Shown: positions 49,322 to 60,929 of the stretch, one piece after another
How positions within the stretch are numbered: the stretch's first letter is position 1
How the letters are laid out: each line of letters starts with the position of its first letter
Assembly: GCA_020081605.1 (NCBI GenBank)
Contig: JAHREC010000045.1
Span: 1,426,001-1,490,000, forward strand
Direction: 5' to 3'
DNA from: Albifimbria verrucaria
Taxonomy: Eukaryota; Ascomycota; Sordariomycetes; Hypocreales; Stachybotryaceae
DNA length: 64,000 nt
The notes under the pieces: model-generated
Database searches by the model: none
Seen by the model: only the letters and a program-made list of their open reading frames with translations
What the model was told of the DNA's origin: nothing
Translations under genes and position numbers: made by a program

Positions 49322-50177
49322 ATGCCAGTCTCACGACCTAAACAGGCGGACGCTATTCTGTCTCATGACAAGTTCGAGATAGTCTCCACATTCGCCTATT
49401 CTCATGGACTCTCCTGCAACCCCTCGCTTCCCGATGCCACTAAGCAGTGTTACTTGCTCGAGTATGGGGTCGACCGCCTGATCGCCGCGGCCCGCGAGTT
49501 CTCGTGGACACAAGTCATCGATTATCTGACCCACGAGGATGCTGTAATGGTGCTTTTAGATGCTATCGAGTCACACATGCAATCAGAGCATGAGGACGTT
49601 GATGCAGCGGACCGCTTCTTCATTGTGCGCGTTGCATTTCGCCGTGATGGACGCTTCACGCTCATGTCTGGGGAGAGACCCTACGTCCCAGATATCCAGA
49701 TGTACCCTTGTCGCTGCCCAGCCCGTCCAAAAGAGAGCCTCTAAGAATGTGCCCATCGTGCCCATCCATGTGGACGTCGAAGGAGCACTAGAGCCTTCAG
49801 CCTTCACCCGCCACAAGACAACGTACCGCGATCCCTACACTGACGCACGCGCCCGTGTGGGTCTAAAGGCCACCACGCCCTTTGTCAACGGCGAGGTCAT
49901 GTTGAGCAACGCAAATGGCGAAGTCATGGATGGAGGTTTCACGACGCTCTACTTTTGGCGCGAGGATGCGAACGGCGAGAGTGCATGGCGCACACCAAGA
50001 CGCGAGAGCGGTGCTAAGCTAGGAGTGTCAAGGCGTTGGGCATTGGAGAATGCTGGTGTGACAGAGATGGCTATTATGCTCAAAGACGTTGTTGATGGTG
50101 AGCTGATCTGGATGAGTTCCGCAGTGACAGGATTCGTCAGGGGTAAAGTGACCTTTGATGCGGTTGTTAAGGGTTAG
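49322..50177 (+). CDS. ABZ2: Class IV PLP-dependent enzyme, ABZ2-like aminodeoxychorismate lyase
   Basis: Probably converts 4-amino-4-deoxychorismate to p-aminobenzoate for folate synthesis. ATG 49322. The N-terminal part (FEIVSTFAYSHG, DRLIAAAREFSW) and the C-terminal part (FTRHKTTYRDPYTDAR with the presumed PLP lysine, then DGGFTTLYFWR, SRRWALENAGVTE) are in different frames. They join at C3 49705-49707 if two bases are missing there. The result is 286 codons (285 aa), fitting fungal ABZ2-like proteins. A short intron is a less likely explanation because no GT..AG pair fits. Branched-chain aminotransferase-like relatives are the alternative. Confidence 0.75.
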
Positions 50178-50623
50178 GAGGCGCAGCGGTTCTCCATGTT
50201 CTTTTGTCGTTTCGCGATTACTTTCTATATTATATTCATTTGTAAATACAATATGTCAATAAAATCGAGACAATCACCGACCACATGAGTACGATCTTGC
50301 CGCCATCAGCGCTTTGCAGAGGCTGTAGATGAGGAGACTAATGTTGATGTAGGGTAGGTTGGCAGCCAGTATTATACTGGATAATTACCGTTCCTCCGTA
50401 TTGGACCGGAATCAAGGCACAATCCTATCATGTGAACTTAACCGTTGCCGATCTGGGCAGAAAGCTCAAGAAGACAAATACAGATCATTCCAAGGATGTA
50501 AGGTCTTTAAGTGGTACTGGTAAAAAGAGAAATATGGTCTCAACAGTGTTCCCCACGCGGATGGACGCTACTTTCTGTGGGCACCAGACCCATATGGATA
50601 TAGCCACGAAAGACAAAAAGTAA
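50178..50623. other. Intergenic, ABZ2-like gene to tRNA
   Basis: 3' flank of the ABZ2-like gene; no feature is recognised. Confidence 0.5.
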
Positions 50624-50723
50624 TGATGAGAGTGAGACTCGAACTCACGCGGGTTGCCCCACCAGGAAATAACATGTTAAGGTTACCTTAACCTGGCGCC
50701 ATAACCAACTCGGCCATCTCACC
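50624..50723 (-). tRNA. tRNA-Leu(AAG) with intron
   Basis: The minus strand starts GGTGAGATGGCCGAG, with acceptor GGTGAGA pairing to TCTCATC (one G-T) and discriminator A. The anticodon stem is CCAGG/CCTGG. The loop TTAAGG gives anticodon AAG with U33 before it, followed by an intron of about 18 bases just after position 37. A long class II variable arm (GGGCAACCC) and T-arm GTGAG-TTCGAGT-CTCAC complete the molecule. Leu is supported by the class II fold, A discriminator and anticodon. Confidence 0.93.
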
Positions 50724-51004
50724 ATTGGTTGTTGATGTCAGAAGAGTTGTAACACTAATATATATTCATTGGTATTGTGCTGAGGACTCAGTCACCTCCG
50801 CTTTCACAATCTTTCAGCCTGTTAGCTTCATATCTGCCTGACACTGCCTTCGTCACGGATGATTGTCTCTCTTTCAATACTACGGAAACCTCAAATAATT
50901 ACCATTTAGCTGTGCTCAACTCCCTGATACAAGCGGACCTCGACAAATTCCTTAACACACATAGACCCATCACAGACACGATGCAGACCGTCGCCTCGCC
51001 CACT

Positions 51005-53546
51005 TTATTTGAGCTCAAACATGTTCCTTTCCCATCCATATGCCCTATTCAACCGTCTGCCATGGCGTCTAGCTACCACAAACGGTATTCTGCCACGGGG
51101 ATGCGGCTCGTGAAACTGGATTCTGCTCTGATCAGGACCATTCACTCTTTCAAACTGCCATACGGATCCGTATAATTTCTCGGCAGAGAATTGCCCAGTT
51201 GATGTTAGTGCATAGATAAAATCGTGCCAAGATATCTCTCCTGGGGTTGATGTTATTGTCGGGTCATAGAAGAGCGTTCTGAAGACTTTGAGCGCACGAG
51301 TGTCCACCAATATCTTCGCAATAGGTGGGCGTGGGGTCTCCGATGGAGGCTCAACAATAGAAGATGGTTGCATTTCTGACGGCTGACTTCTAGTCTTGTT
51401 CTTGGTCTTCCGCTGAGTTTGTGCAGTAGCCTCAGTTGTCTTGCTACCGTGATCGATATAGATTGTTGAAAGTGGCCTGTAGAGCGATTCAATTTTGGGG
51501 TCAATCTTAGTGTCCTGAGAAGATCCCTTCGATGGTTTCTCCATTTCCACCCATTCTGAGGTTCGTTCAATCAAGCGCGGCGAAGAGAGGACTTCTTCTA
51601 CAGCCTTCCCTTCTAGCCCGTTAAGTTCCACGTGCAAGGCACGATCAACGCATGCCCAAAGCCGATCAAGATTCCTCTCCGCAAGGATCATCGCATCCGT
51701 GGTCTCCTTGGTCCTTCGCTTCGACGAAGGGTATACGAAACTACCAGGTGTCTCCCATATCTTGACTGCTGGCTCGAGTCTCTTCTTCTTCTCGTGCATC
51801 ACTACAAAAGCTCCTTCCAACTTGCTGTCCGCTGTGAGAACTCTTTTGAAATGCTGGAATTCCTGTCTTCTAGCAAATGATCAAACCCACGCGCCCATGG
51901 CTGATATAACTCAAGTTGACGTAGACAATGCGAGATAATGGAGAGGTTGCCTATATATGCCGCTATCTGTGCGGAAATAAGTTCTTGTGCTTGAGTCTCG
52001 CTTTGTAGGAGGCGCTCCAGCTCGTCAAGGAGGAATGGCATTCCCATAAAAAAACCTGATGGTCATTCTCCCACAGAGTACTCAGTAGCCAAAGAAGTTC
52101 GAATTGAGGCTTGGCTTTATGGACACCAGGCTTACTATGGACGTTGATCAATAGCAAATTTGAATCGTCGGGGGCTACGAACGAAAAACTTTCGCAGGGG
52201 CGGCGAGGCAGAGGCGAATTGCTTTAGTTGATTGAGTAAACCCCTGGATGCTTGATTGAGATAATACCGGAACTTGAGAAGCGCCATCAAGAACTCTTCC
52301 GGTAAACTCTTCTCAGGTGATAAGACTGATTGGTATTTTGCATGTAGCATGGTTAAGTTTACCGCCTGTTCGTGAAGTTCCGAGTACATCATGAGATCCA
52401 TATAAGCCTCGAGGATTATGGTCCTGAGAACTCGATGCCAAAGCACACTATGAATCTTCGGCATACAGGAAGGATGAAGTTTCCCATTTGTATCCTTTAA
52501 CATCTCTTGCCGGTGTTCCATGAATTCGTGCATCTGTTCGTTAAAGTACCCGGGGTCCTCTCTCAGGGCCCAGAGATGGTCATCCGCTGCCGATGTCCTG
52601 GCACGGAGCAGTGTTTGAATTCGAGCAAAGTCCAGCCTCGCAGGAACTCGGTAAGGAGCCTCTTGAGCCATGGCAATCATAGACTCAAAGCCTTCGGTCT
52701 CTTTTGCCATATTCAACTGGGGCTCAGGCTCAATAGGATATGCGGTCGAGAATAAGACATTCGTCGGGATGTCTTGAAGAATCTTGACACAGCAATTGAC
52801 AAGAAATTCCAAAACCATCTCCTGGGCTTCAAGAACTAGAAGACCTTCTCCTGGCAGAAACTGTTTTTGGGTATACATCCAATCAAAGGCATCTTCGCGG
52901 TCATCCCAAGAGAGCAGCTCCCCATAATATTCTGGAGCTATGACACCATTTAGAAGCATCATGTGTGAGTCCAAGAATATGGGTGACAATTTCTCAGATA
53001 CTCTACCAAAGCGCATTGCATCGGAATCTACGGCAGCGAAATGTGATGGAGGGTGCCGACCCCGGGAGTTGATGAGTAACAGCAGTGCCTTGGGCTTGAG
53101 AAGGTCCTCTTGATTGATATAGGGGCATAAGAAGTTCCTCCGGTGGTTTGCATCCGGAGCGATCCGGTTGCTCCTGTTGGCGTGCTGGCGAATGTAGGCG
53201 AAATCAGGGCGATGCGATTTTGCCATCCTAGGCCACGCACTTTCGAGGATATCAATTCTCTGTTGCTTCTTCTTCTTTACCCATCTCTTTTGGATAGTAG
53301 CTTCGTGGCGAAAAACAATAAATTCCAGATTGCTCTGTTTGTCGTAAATACTCTTAGATCGACCTCGTGCCTCAAGGCGAACTTGTTCGGGGTCATAGTA
53401 GCCAGCGGTGGCCTCCCCATCAATTGGGCTATGAATGAAGGATCGGAATAATCAAATACATCAAAACGAGAGTCATATGAAGCCGGGAGGTCTGATTCGC
53501 CCCTGCGGCCGAACGGCACGAAGCCGCGATCCGACTCAAGCGGCAT
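51005..53546 (-). CDS. Large fungal hypothetical protein with HicA-like C-terminal fold
   Basis: No named family is recognised. ATG 53546 (MPLESDRGFVPFGRR); the frame is open upstream to a TTG. Mid-protein blocks include DDHLWALREDPGYFNEQ and HRQEMLKDTNGKLHPSC, recurrent in large ascomycete hypothetical proteins. A later conserved patch is NLLLINVHSKPGVHKAKPQFE. The C-terminal ~90 residues (WHDFIYALTSTGQFS, LYGSVWQFER, IQFHEPHPRGRIPF, RRHGRRLNRAYGW) resemble a small dsRBD/HicA-like alpha-beta domain. Slips: C3 53280-53282, A7 52048-52054 and A2 51819-51820 (one missing base each), and near 52165-52180 (one extra or two missing). No intron. About 848 codons after repair. Confidence 0.75.
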
Positions 53547-55488
53547 GGCGAGTGTCAGAACTGAGAATCTCGACTTGGAAAGGGACAACACAGAGAGATA
53601 ATCGACAACGGAAATCCTCAGAGGTGTGGAATTGAAGGAGGAGACGAAATTTTCAGGCTGCGTCAAAGTGCAATAAATACAGCGCTATTCAATGCTACAC
53701 ATGTTGTGCCAAGGTAGATGCATGCATGTACTCGATAGTTAGATTGGTTCCTCTTTAGTGCAATAACCGACTGATCATGCAGCCAACCAAAGCGTAGCCA
53801 ACTCCTTCAGTTCCGGGTGCGCTTTGAGCGGCCAAGAATGCAGCCCAAACCGTATCAACATAAACAACTTGTTTTGATTCATCATCTACTCGTCTACTCA
53901 TCACAGAATCACATCACTGGTATTGGGCTGTTGGGCTATTTCAGCACGGTAAGGTGTTAATATCACGTTATAGTGCAGCTAAAGCACCCATACTCAGATT
54001 GGGATTCAAATGATTGTGACTTGCCTGTTCCGATCCGAACACTGAAGTATCAGTATGGGGAGACATGCTTCAGTAGCGACGTATTCGTTATTAGATGTGA
54101 TAGAAACTGGAGTCAAGAACTTGAAGACATGCTATGATGGCTCAAAAAGTATTTGACTGACTTACGCTTGTATGAATAACGGTAGTATGGGAATGTCTTA
54201 TGTTTATATTTATAGCTAGTCTTTCTCGTTAGCTCAACGATCATACAAATATTGATATTGAAGACAAATACGTGGTTCCTGTAAGATAAGGGCTCGGTTT
54301 GTGGTCATGTTCATTCCGGAAAGGTGTGATTATTCGCTACTTTCGGACTCGGAGATTACTCGAGGGTGGAGGCGCGGCAGATCATATAAGCGCGCGATTA
54401 CGGGTAAGACTGTTAGTCTTTCGTGCATAAGAGATATCGACTTGGCCTGGGGAAGTGCTGTAAGCACGATCAGTAGGCCGGAAAGGAAATGTTTGTGTGG
54501 TAGAGATGACCCCGGAGTTTCAATACATCTTAAAGCTTGTACCCTACGCGAAAGGAGCGAAGCACAATTCCCTAGCTGTATACATGAATTGGTACTCATT
54601 TTAGGTCGCACTCTTAGCATTGATGTTATGAAGCCACTTCTGGCTGATCCTTACTTAACGAATACGATGGCAAACAAAGGCAGGCCGCCTCGCAGTTCAA
54701 AGCATCTTGCCCGTGCTATTTCTTCCGAATGAAATGACTGAGGTACGCTTCTTTGATTTGAGTACGACAAGGGCGCAACGAACGCTCTCAGCGTTTCGCT
54801 CGTCTAAGGTTGTGACTGGAATTCACGAGTTTCCTTCCTATACAGCAGGGTGGCTTCCAATCCCAAGCAGAGATAGGCTGTGGTATCCCTTCTACGGGTT
54901 TAATTTCACACGCTATAGTTATTATTCATGCTAGGACCCCAATGGAAAGTAGCCGTAATTCTTCATTCCAGACCTAGCTCGGTACGCTGCGCTTAACCTT
55001 ACCAGAGTGATGGATTGTACTGCAAAGGATTCAATCCTGGGCTGCACAGGAAGCCATGGGTTCAATGTCTCAGCAACTTACCAGGGCTGCCCCCGCCACC
55101 CGAATCCTTTGCATGGTAGTATTCATCCTTCACCTTCACCTGATCACAAGCATATACATACAATTTGATGTCCCACATTATACTGTCTCAAGGTACCTTT
55201 GCGCGGTGCGGAGACCTAGCCAATTTATTGCCCGGGGCTGCAGAATGCTACGTGACGTTGCAGCGTTACTACCGTAAGCACGCAACCTTGGACCCTGGCT
55301 CGGCTAGATTGTTTGGCGAGGCGGCAAACGACGGATCGTCCCAGGAATGTATAATAACCACCATGGAAGGATGTGAAAGTCTGTCTCCCTTCTCCTCTAG
55401 TGCTCTTCCACTCTTGCCGTCGACCGAACGTGTGAGACGCCCCAAAGACCTCGTACAGCAGTCTGTAAACCATCAACGCTTAAGCAAC
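53547..55488. other. Intergenic with a retroelement-like remnant
   Basis: Apart from the 54301-54732 frame, no gene is seen. The sequence at 53690-54290 is AT-rich. Confidence 0.5.
54301..54732 (+). mobile_element. Possible 3' fragment of a LINE-type retroelement ORF2
   Basis: A 143-codon frame contains ITRGWRRGRSYKR, then CLCGRDDPGVSIHLKAC and a downstream RTLSIDVMKPLLADPYL. The C-x-C-G..H..C pattern followed by a LL.DP motif recalls the terminal zinc-knuckle-like region of Tad-type LINE polyproteins. No reverse transcriptase motif, poly-A tail or flanking duplication is visible, so it would be a short decayed fragment. It could also be chance similarity. Confidence 0.35.
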
Positions 55489-56176
55489 ATGCATCTCAAA
55501 CTTGCTCTCGTTGCTGCTGCTGCCAGCTTCGCCGGCTCAGCTTTAGCGGCAAAGCCCAAGGTTCCAAGCCTCAATGTCCCAGCGTGCCCCGCAAGGGCAC
55601 CATCTCCTACTCCAAATCCGTGCCAGACCTTTCGCTGTTCCCCGCACACAGGCCGACCTGTGCTACACTGACACGTCAATTGAGATTACCTTCAAGGCGT
55701 ACGAGGAGACCAACTTCTACTTCGATCCCAACCAGGGCACCAACGATGATATTTGGGCATATGAGGTTATGGAGGTGTTCATCCACCGTGGTACCGAAGA
55801 TCCTCAGACTTACCTTGAGTTTGAAGTGAACCCGAACAATGTCACGTACCAGGCATTTATCTACAACCCCTCCAAGGTCCGCGAAGCTGGCGCGGCATTC
55901 GACCACTTCTTTGTCTCGGATCCCGCGGCAGACGGCTTCTCGGCAACCACTAAGCTGAACCGCAAGGCTAAGACCTGGATCAGTAACGTGAAGATCCCAC
56001 TGGGGCTGTTCAACGTGGACGTAGGCGCCGCTAAGGGAACAAAGTGGAGATTCAACTTTTTCAGAACTGTGACGGGTCCCGATACCTACCCCGATCAGCA
56101 GCTTGGCGCTTGGAGCCCTCCTGATGCCGCCAGCTTCCACAAGACTCCGTTCTTTGGCAATGTCAACTTTGTCTAA
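55489..56176 (+). CDS. Secreted carbohydrate-binding-like protein (CBM9/DOMON-like beta-sandwich)
   Basis: ATG 55489 gives a signal peptide (MHLKLALVAAAASFAGSALA). The mature part has alternating beta-strand sequence such as TDTSIEITFKAYEETNF, EVMEVFIHRG, TYLEFEVNPNNVTYQAF and TKWRFNFFRT, as in CBM9-like or DOMON-like domains that bind sugars or heme. It probably acts at the cell surface or on plant or fungal polysaccharide. Slips at C4 55587-55590 and C4 55640-55643, one base each; restored length 230 codons (229 aa). No intron. The family label is inferred from the strand pattern and spacing. Confidence 0.7.
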
Positions 56177-58129
56177 TTAATTAGAGACGAGGAAATTATT
56201 GAGTTATTAAATTGACACTGCGCCTACGTAAATGCGGTTGAACCTGACTATTGTTGTTGAACCTGTCGCAGCGTTTCAGTGCCCAGCATTTGAAAGTGTT
56301 TACATCATTATAGACTCGCATCATCCTTCTTCTAAGTGTTTCTATGTGAAGAATTTGTTAGTGTCTTGAAGACTTGGCTATGCTGAAGATTTCGAGGTTA
56401 ACAACTTCCATAATAGTGCAAATAATTCTGAAAGAAACTGGCATTAAATGCATCGTAGATATTCTGCCCATCCATGTCGCTGGACTCAATGCACAATAAA
56501 ATGAATTTAAAAAGAAAGACTGGAAATTCCATGGCGATATTTGAAGCAATAAAACTCTGTCCAACAGTTGATTTGCTTCTCAAAGAGTTGGAATTAACAT
56601 ATCCTCAACTTCGTTCGCAAAGAAATTGACCAGAGCCAATACTCAAATCTTGATAAAATGATTGACTACTTGATTCAAAAGCCAACCAAATTTGCCAATC
56701 GATGCCTCTCAGGTTTCGAAGTTTAGTTCAAGGCAATATGGCTCTCCTAGTAGTATTGGCGGGGACGTTATATTGTGCAACATAGTAAGCGTCGCGCAAG
56801 CAATTATACCCTTATTTTCCATAAACGCGGTAATGTCTAGGAGATCTATATAACACAACGAGTGGTTTGATTGTGGTATACTTCCTAGACGAAGCCTAAC
56901 TTCGCACTATCGTCGGCAGAGCTGTCGTGTAATACATGGCTATGGTGACTATCATAAGAGCACCGGAGAACCTTGCTGAGAACACTTAGATTTCAAGGGC
57001 AGTTGAAGGATTACAGAATGTCTTCAGATTAAATTTCAGACTATGGAAATCTTTCTCTGCTAGAGCAATCCGAGATCCCGATCCCTCTCTGTATATCCAT
57101 GTATGCCCTCGTGAGCGCGACGTTGATGACTATTTGGGGACTGGTAAGTCACATCTCGCTGAACTGGCTGCTGGTCTATTCGGCTTTTTCGGCCTTTTCT
57201 TCTCGGTTATTGTTAGCGTCTCTGATTTGCTTATGACACCTCTAAGACAAGTTGTGACCCTGCATCATTAGTATCTATATCTGGGTCAACCTAATGGTAC
57301 GGGAATAGTCCATATTGATCGTCGCCTACCATACCAGTCTGGTAAAACTAAGTACAGCATCTTCTTACTTTCATATGCATCAAGAGTGGGTTGAAAAGAT
57401 TAGTTTAGGCAATTGCTCACTTCTTGGTGAATTGCTAATATCGACTATCAAATTATCACTGAGCTGAGATTGACTGAGACTTGATTTGTATTTTACTCCA
57501 AGACGGCTATATGCTATTCCCCAATATCAAGCAAGCAAAATGAGACTGCTGCAACTGTATGGCCCAATCTTCCATGACATTGGAGCCAAGCGAGGATGCT
57601 GGAATTTCCCGATGCCCACACGATCGGCTTCCTACGTCCAGGAATGCTTGGTGTAAGGCTGGGACGCGCTAATTCACCACCAACAGGGGAACTAACGCCG
57701 GGGATTACGGGAGTCGCCATACAAAGTTCAAACTTGGCAACAGAGTTCAACCAGTGTCACGATAGATCCCGCTAATGAGGAAATGCCAAGAGAGAGCGAA
57801 CGGACAAGAGGATGCCAAGGAAAAGCGTATCTAACGAGAAAATGCCAAGAGAAGCCATATCTAGACACCTTTGTTATAGCCCCAAAACCGAATCTCGTTT
57901 ACGACAAGAAACTTTGCAAAGAACTTTAATGAGGCTCCACCATAATCGAGTAGCCTTCTGGAGTGAGAGTTGCTTGGCAGCTTTTCTCGGTGAAAAAGAA
58001 CTGCGTCATTGACGTATTCAATCTCAGCCATTCTTGACCCGGAATCCAGGAGAGTGGCACGAGGACTGACAGGATGACATAGACAGACGTAGCCAAATCA
58101 TCCAAAGCGTTTCCCTACTTAAAGCTTGC
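56177..58129. other. AT-rich intergenic stretch
   Basis: About 2 kb. Most of 56200-57480 is AT-rich. Short direct repeats of GATGCCAAGAG-like units occur at 57775-57860. No gene is recognised. Confidence 0.5.
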
Positions 58130-58146
58130 CCCTGCCCCTGCCCCTT
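58130..58146 (+). promoter_or_regulatory. Three tandem CCCCT stress-response elements (STRE)
   Basis: CCCCT occurs at 58130-58134, 58136-58140 and 58142-58146, spaced six bases apart and ending 64 bases before the start codon of the Rds1-like gene. CCCCT/AGGGG is the binding site of Msn2/4-type zinc-finger stress regulators (Seb1/MsnA in filamentous fungi). Confidence 0.6.
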
Positions 58147-58210
58147 TGTAGATTCTCGAGAGAAAGGCCATCCTCTAGCTTTCTTCAGAATCACACAAAC
58201 TTTGCACAAC

Positions 58211-59325
58211 ATGACCAGAAGAAACACAGCAGTCCTTTGCGGGGTCGCTTGGCTCAGTCTGGTCGGTACTGCAGCTGCTGCAGCCGTAGATGTTCGAGCT
58301 GATGATGCTCAAGAGCTTGCAAACCCGGATTACGGACCTATCCCGGGCCAGAGTCCCATTTACAGCTCGAATAAAGACAAAGCCCCGACATTTCCAGGCA
58401 ACATCAGGGGGCAGTTCTCCCAACAGCCAAGGGATCACCTGGTGTCGATGACATAGTTTGGCAGAACTTGCTGGCGGCTGAATGGGTCATCTTCGAATTT
58501 TATCAGCAAGGTGTTGAGGCATTCAATGCCTCGTCCTTCATCGAAGCTGGATTCCCCAATCACACATATGATGCCATCCTGGAGATACGCAACAATGAAG
58601 CCGGTCACTTGCGTATCTTTCAAGAAAAGATTTCACCTACATCAGTGAAACCTGGAGCTTGCCAGTACAAGTTCCCATGGTACGATGCGCTATCATTCTT
58701 GGCCCTTACCACGATTCTGGAAATCTCTAGCATGGCGTTTTTGACTGGCTTAGTCCAGACTGCACAGCTCCTGTCGTCTCATGCCGCCATGCTGGCGATT
58801 GCGGAGACAGAAACGCGCCACGAAACCTGGGCTCTCTTGGACATTTGGAAGACCAACCCATTTGGTGGCCCTGCCGACACTATCTACCCGTATCCTACTC
58901 AGATTCTGGATCCGACCAGTCATTACATCATCCCAGGAAGCTGCCCCGGTGAAAATCCAAAATTCCCCAATCCCTCACAGAACCTTCCATCCTTCTCACC
59001 AGCCATTGGTACCAAGTCCTTGCAGCCAGGCGCAACCATCAGCCTTAACTTCACAAATCCCACCAATTTGCCAGAGTTCCACGACGGAACAGATTACTAT
59101 GCTACGTTCTTCCATGGAGTCACAAACATTAGCGTACCAATTGATGTTAAGAACTGGCCAAAGCAGCCTCTTCAGGTGCAAATTCCTCCGGCGCTTGAAC
59201 CGAAGGGCGTTTTTATTGCAACAATCACTGATGAGCCCGGGGCACCAACTGCGGACTCTGTGATTGCGGGACCGAGTTTCTTGCTCCTTCAGCCTGCTGA
59301 ACTAGGACTTGCGCTTCTTGTGTAG
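58211..59325 (+). CDS. Rds1-like stress-response protein, ferritin-like domain, secreted
   Basis: ATG 58211 starts a signal peptide (RRNTAVLCGVAWLSLVGTAAAA). The central part has the ferritin-2-like helices expected of Rds1 proteins: NLLAAEWVIFEFYQQGVEAF, EIRNNEAGHLRIFQEK and AIAETETRHETWALLD, with the Glu/His positions seen in ferritin folds. The C-terminal third is beta-rich (TISLNFTNPTNLPEF). Fission yeast Rds1 responds to stress and nutrients; the biochemical role is unknown. One slip at G2 58441-58442; one base added gives 372 codons (371 aa), no intron. Three STRE motifs lie just upstream. Confidence 0.85.
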
Positions 59326-60180
59326 AATGTGTGGACACTTGAACATGATTAGGATAGGTTTCGACAGGATTTCTTACTGTAGTTTATAGGCATTAAATTG
59401 AAATTAGTGCCCAAGTCTTGGCAGCAAGTGTCAACATCATGTAAATTCGCTTGGACTAGGAAAGTCAAGCTTGCTGGGGCTGCTCGGAAGAGCGCCGAGT
59501 TAGCCGACTGCATGGTTAAACCCCTGGTGCCTATTTTATGGTCGAACATAGCTGCATGAATGCGATGAGTATGCCTAGTAAGCAATACTATATATCAAGA
59601 CCTTGCTTGATTGCCCAACTATAAGAGAATGCAGGTAATCAACAGCTGCAAATTCAGATAAATCGATCCGTGAGTGATTATTGCCATTATTCGCAATTTA
59701 GAAGCACAAGACACGAGTGCATAAAGAACAACAAAGCACCATAGAATACGAACCATTGAATGTTACGAGCTGACAAATTGAATCAAGGAGACTTATTGAA
59801 AACGACAAGCAACCCGAAATGGATAGTTTCAACACAACCGCGCGCGAAACTCCACCAATATTTATAAGCACACGCTTGTCAGCGTGCCTTAGCGTATGAG
59901 CAGCGAGGGGTTGTGGGGACTCCCGTGGCTTGCTGGGCTGGAAGCTATTCTAGGTGAACAAATTAGACTGTCGATGTAAGCAGACGGTTCCGGGCCTAGA
60001 TTAACAATTTCAAAGCATAGCCGTTATCTGATATCACGCAATCTGGAAGGAAACAGCTCAACTGACTATAAGAAGTAACGTTCGGCCTTTGCCATGAATT
60101 GAATATTCATTCCGATATAACAACTTCTCTGTGTCATAACTCAGTACGAATCTATTCAACATCATTATTAATAATCCATC
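59326..60180. other. Intergenic, Rds1-like to SDR
   Basis: No coding signal or repeat is recognised. Upstream region of the SDR gene. Confidence 0.5.
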
Positions 60181-60929
60181 ATGGCCGCCAATCTTGTTGC
60201 ACTTATCCTCGGAGCTGGACCCAACATCGGGTTATCCGTCGCTGCCAAGTTCGCTAGCAACGGCTTCAAGTTGCCGTCGCCTCTAGGAATGGCACCGGTA
60301 GCAAGAACGCCGAAGGTTACCTATCTTTGAAGGTTGATCTCACAAAGCCCGAGACCGTTCCTGCTTTGTTCGACGCAGTTAAGAACGAGTTTCAAACTGC
60401 CCCAAGCGTTGTTGTGTACAACGCCGCAGCACTTACCCCTCCTCCCGTCGAGGGCTCTGCTCTATCTATTCCCTGGACAAGTTTGCATCTGATCTGAATA
60501 TCAACACCGTCAGCTCGTACGCTGCAGCTCAACAGGCCGTTCTTGGCTGGGAGACACTCCCAAGGATGTCAAGAAGTCATTCATCTATACCGGAAACATC
60601 CTCAATGTTTCACACATGTCTGTACCGATGATGTTGAATCTGGGCACAGGCAAAGTTGCCTCGGCATATTGGTTGCAACTTGCCAACACAACCTATGCTG
60701 AGAAAGAATACAAGTAAGAGATTCAAATGATACCCACTGTGAACTGATACTGACATGTGCTGCGCATAGGTTTTATTATGCTGATGAGCGCAAACCGGAC
60801 GGCGCGTCCAAGGGTATGGCCATCGATGGACCTGCACATGGCGAGTTCTACGCTCAATTAGCAGACCACGTTGCAGGTGTCCCATGGCATGCGACGTTTG
60901 TGAAGGATAAGGGTTATGTGAAGTTCTAG
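60181..60929 (+). CDS. Short-chain dehydrogenase/reductase (atypical SDR)
   Basis: ATG 60181 (MAANLVALILGAGPNIG) carries the NAD(P)-binding glycine motif GAGPNIG of a Rossmann fold, followed by VAVASRN and YNAA, which match the second strand and the NNAG-like element. The usual catalytic YxxxK is not obvious, so this is an atypical member; its substrate is unknown. No single frame covers the gene: slips at 60270 (G), C3 60471-60473 and C3 60559-60561, one base each. One intron (60714-60769, GTAAGA..ATAG). Exons of 533 and 160 bases plus three give 232 codons (231 aa). Confidence 0.82.

Noticed and set aside
55022..55040. Palindromic AGGATTCAATCCT resembling a T-arm
   Set aside because: Position 53 would be A rather than G and no cloverleaf can be built around it.
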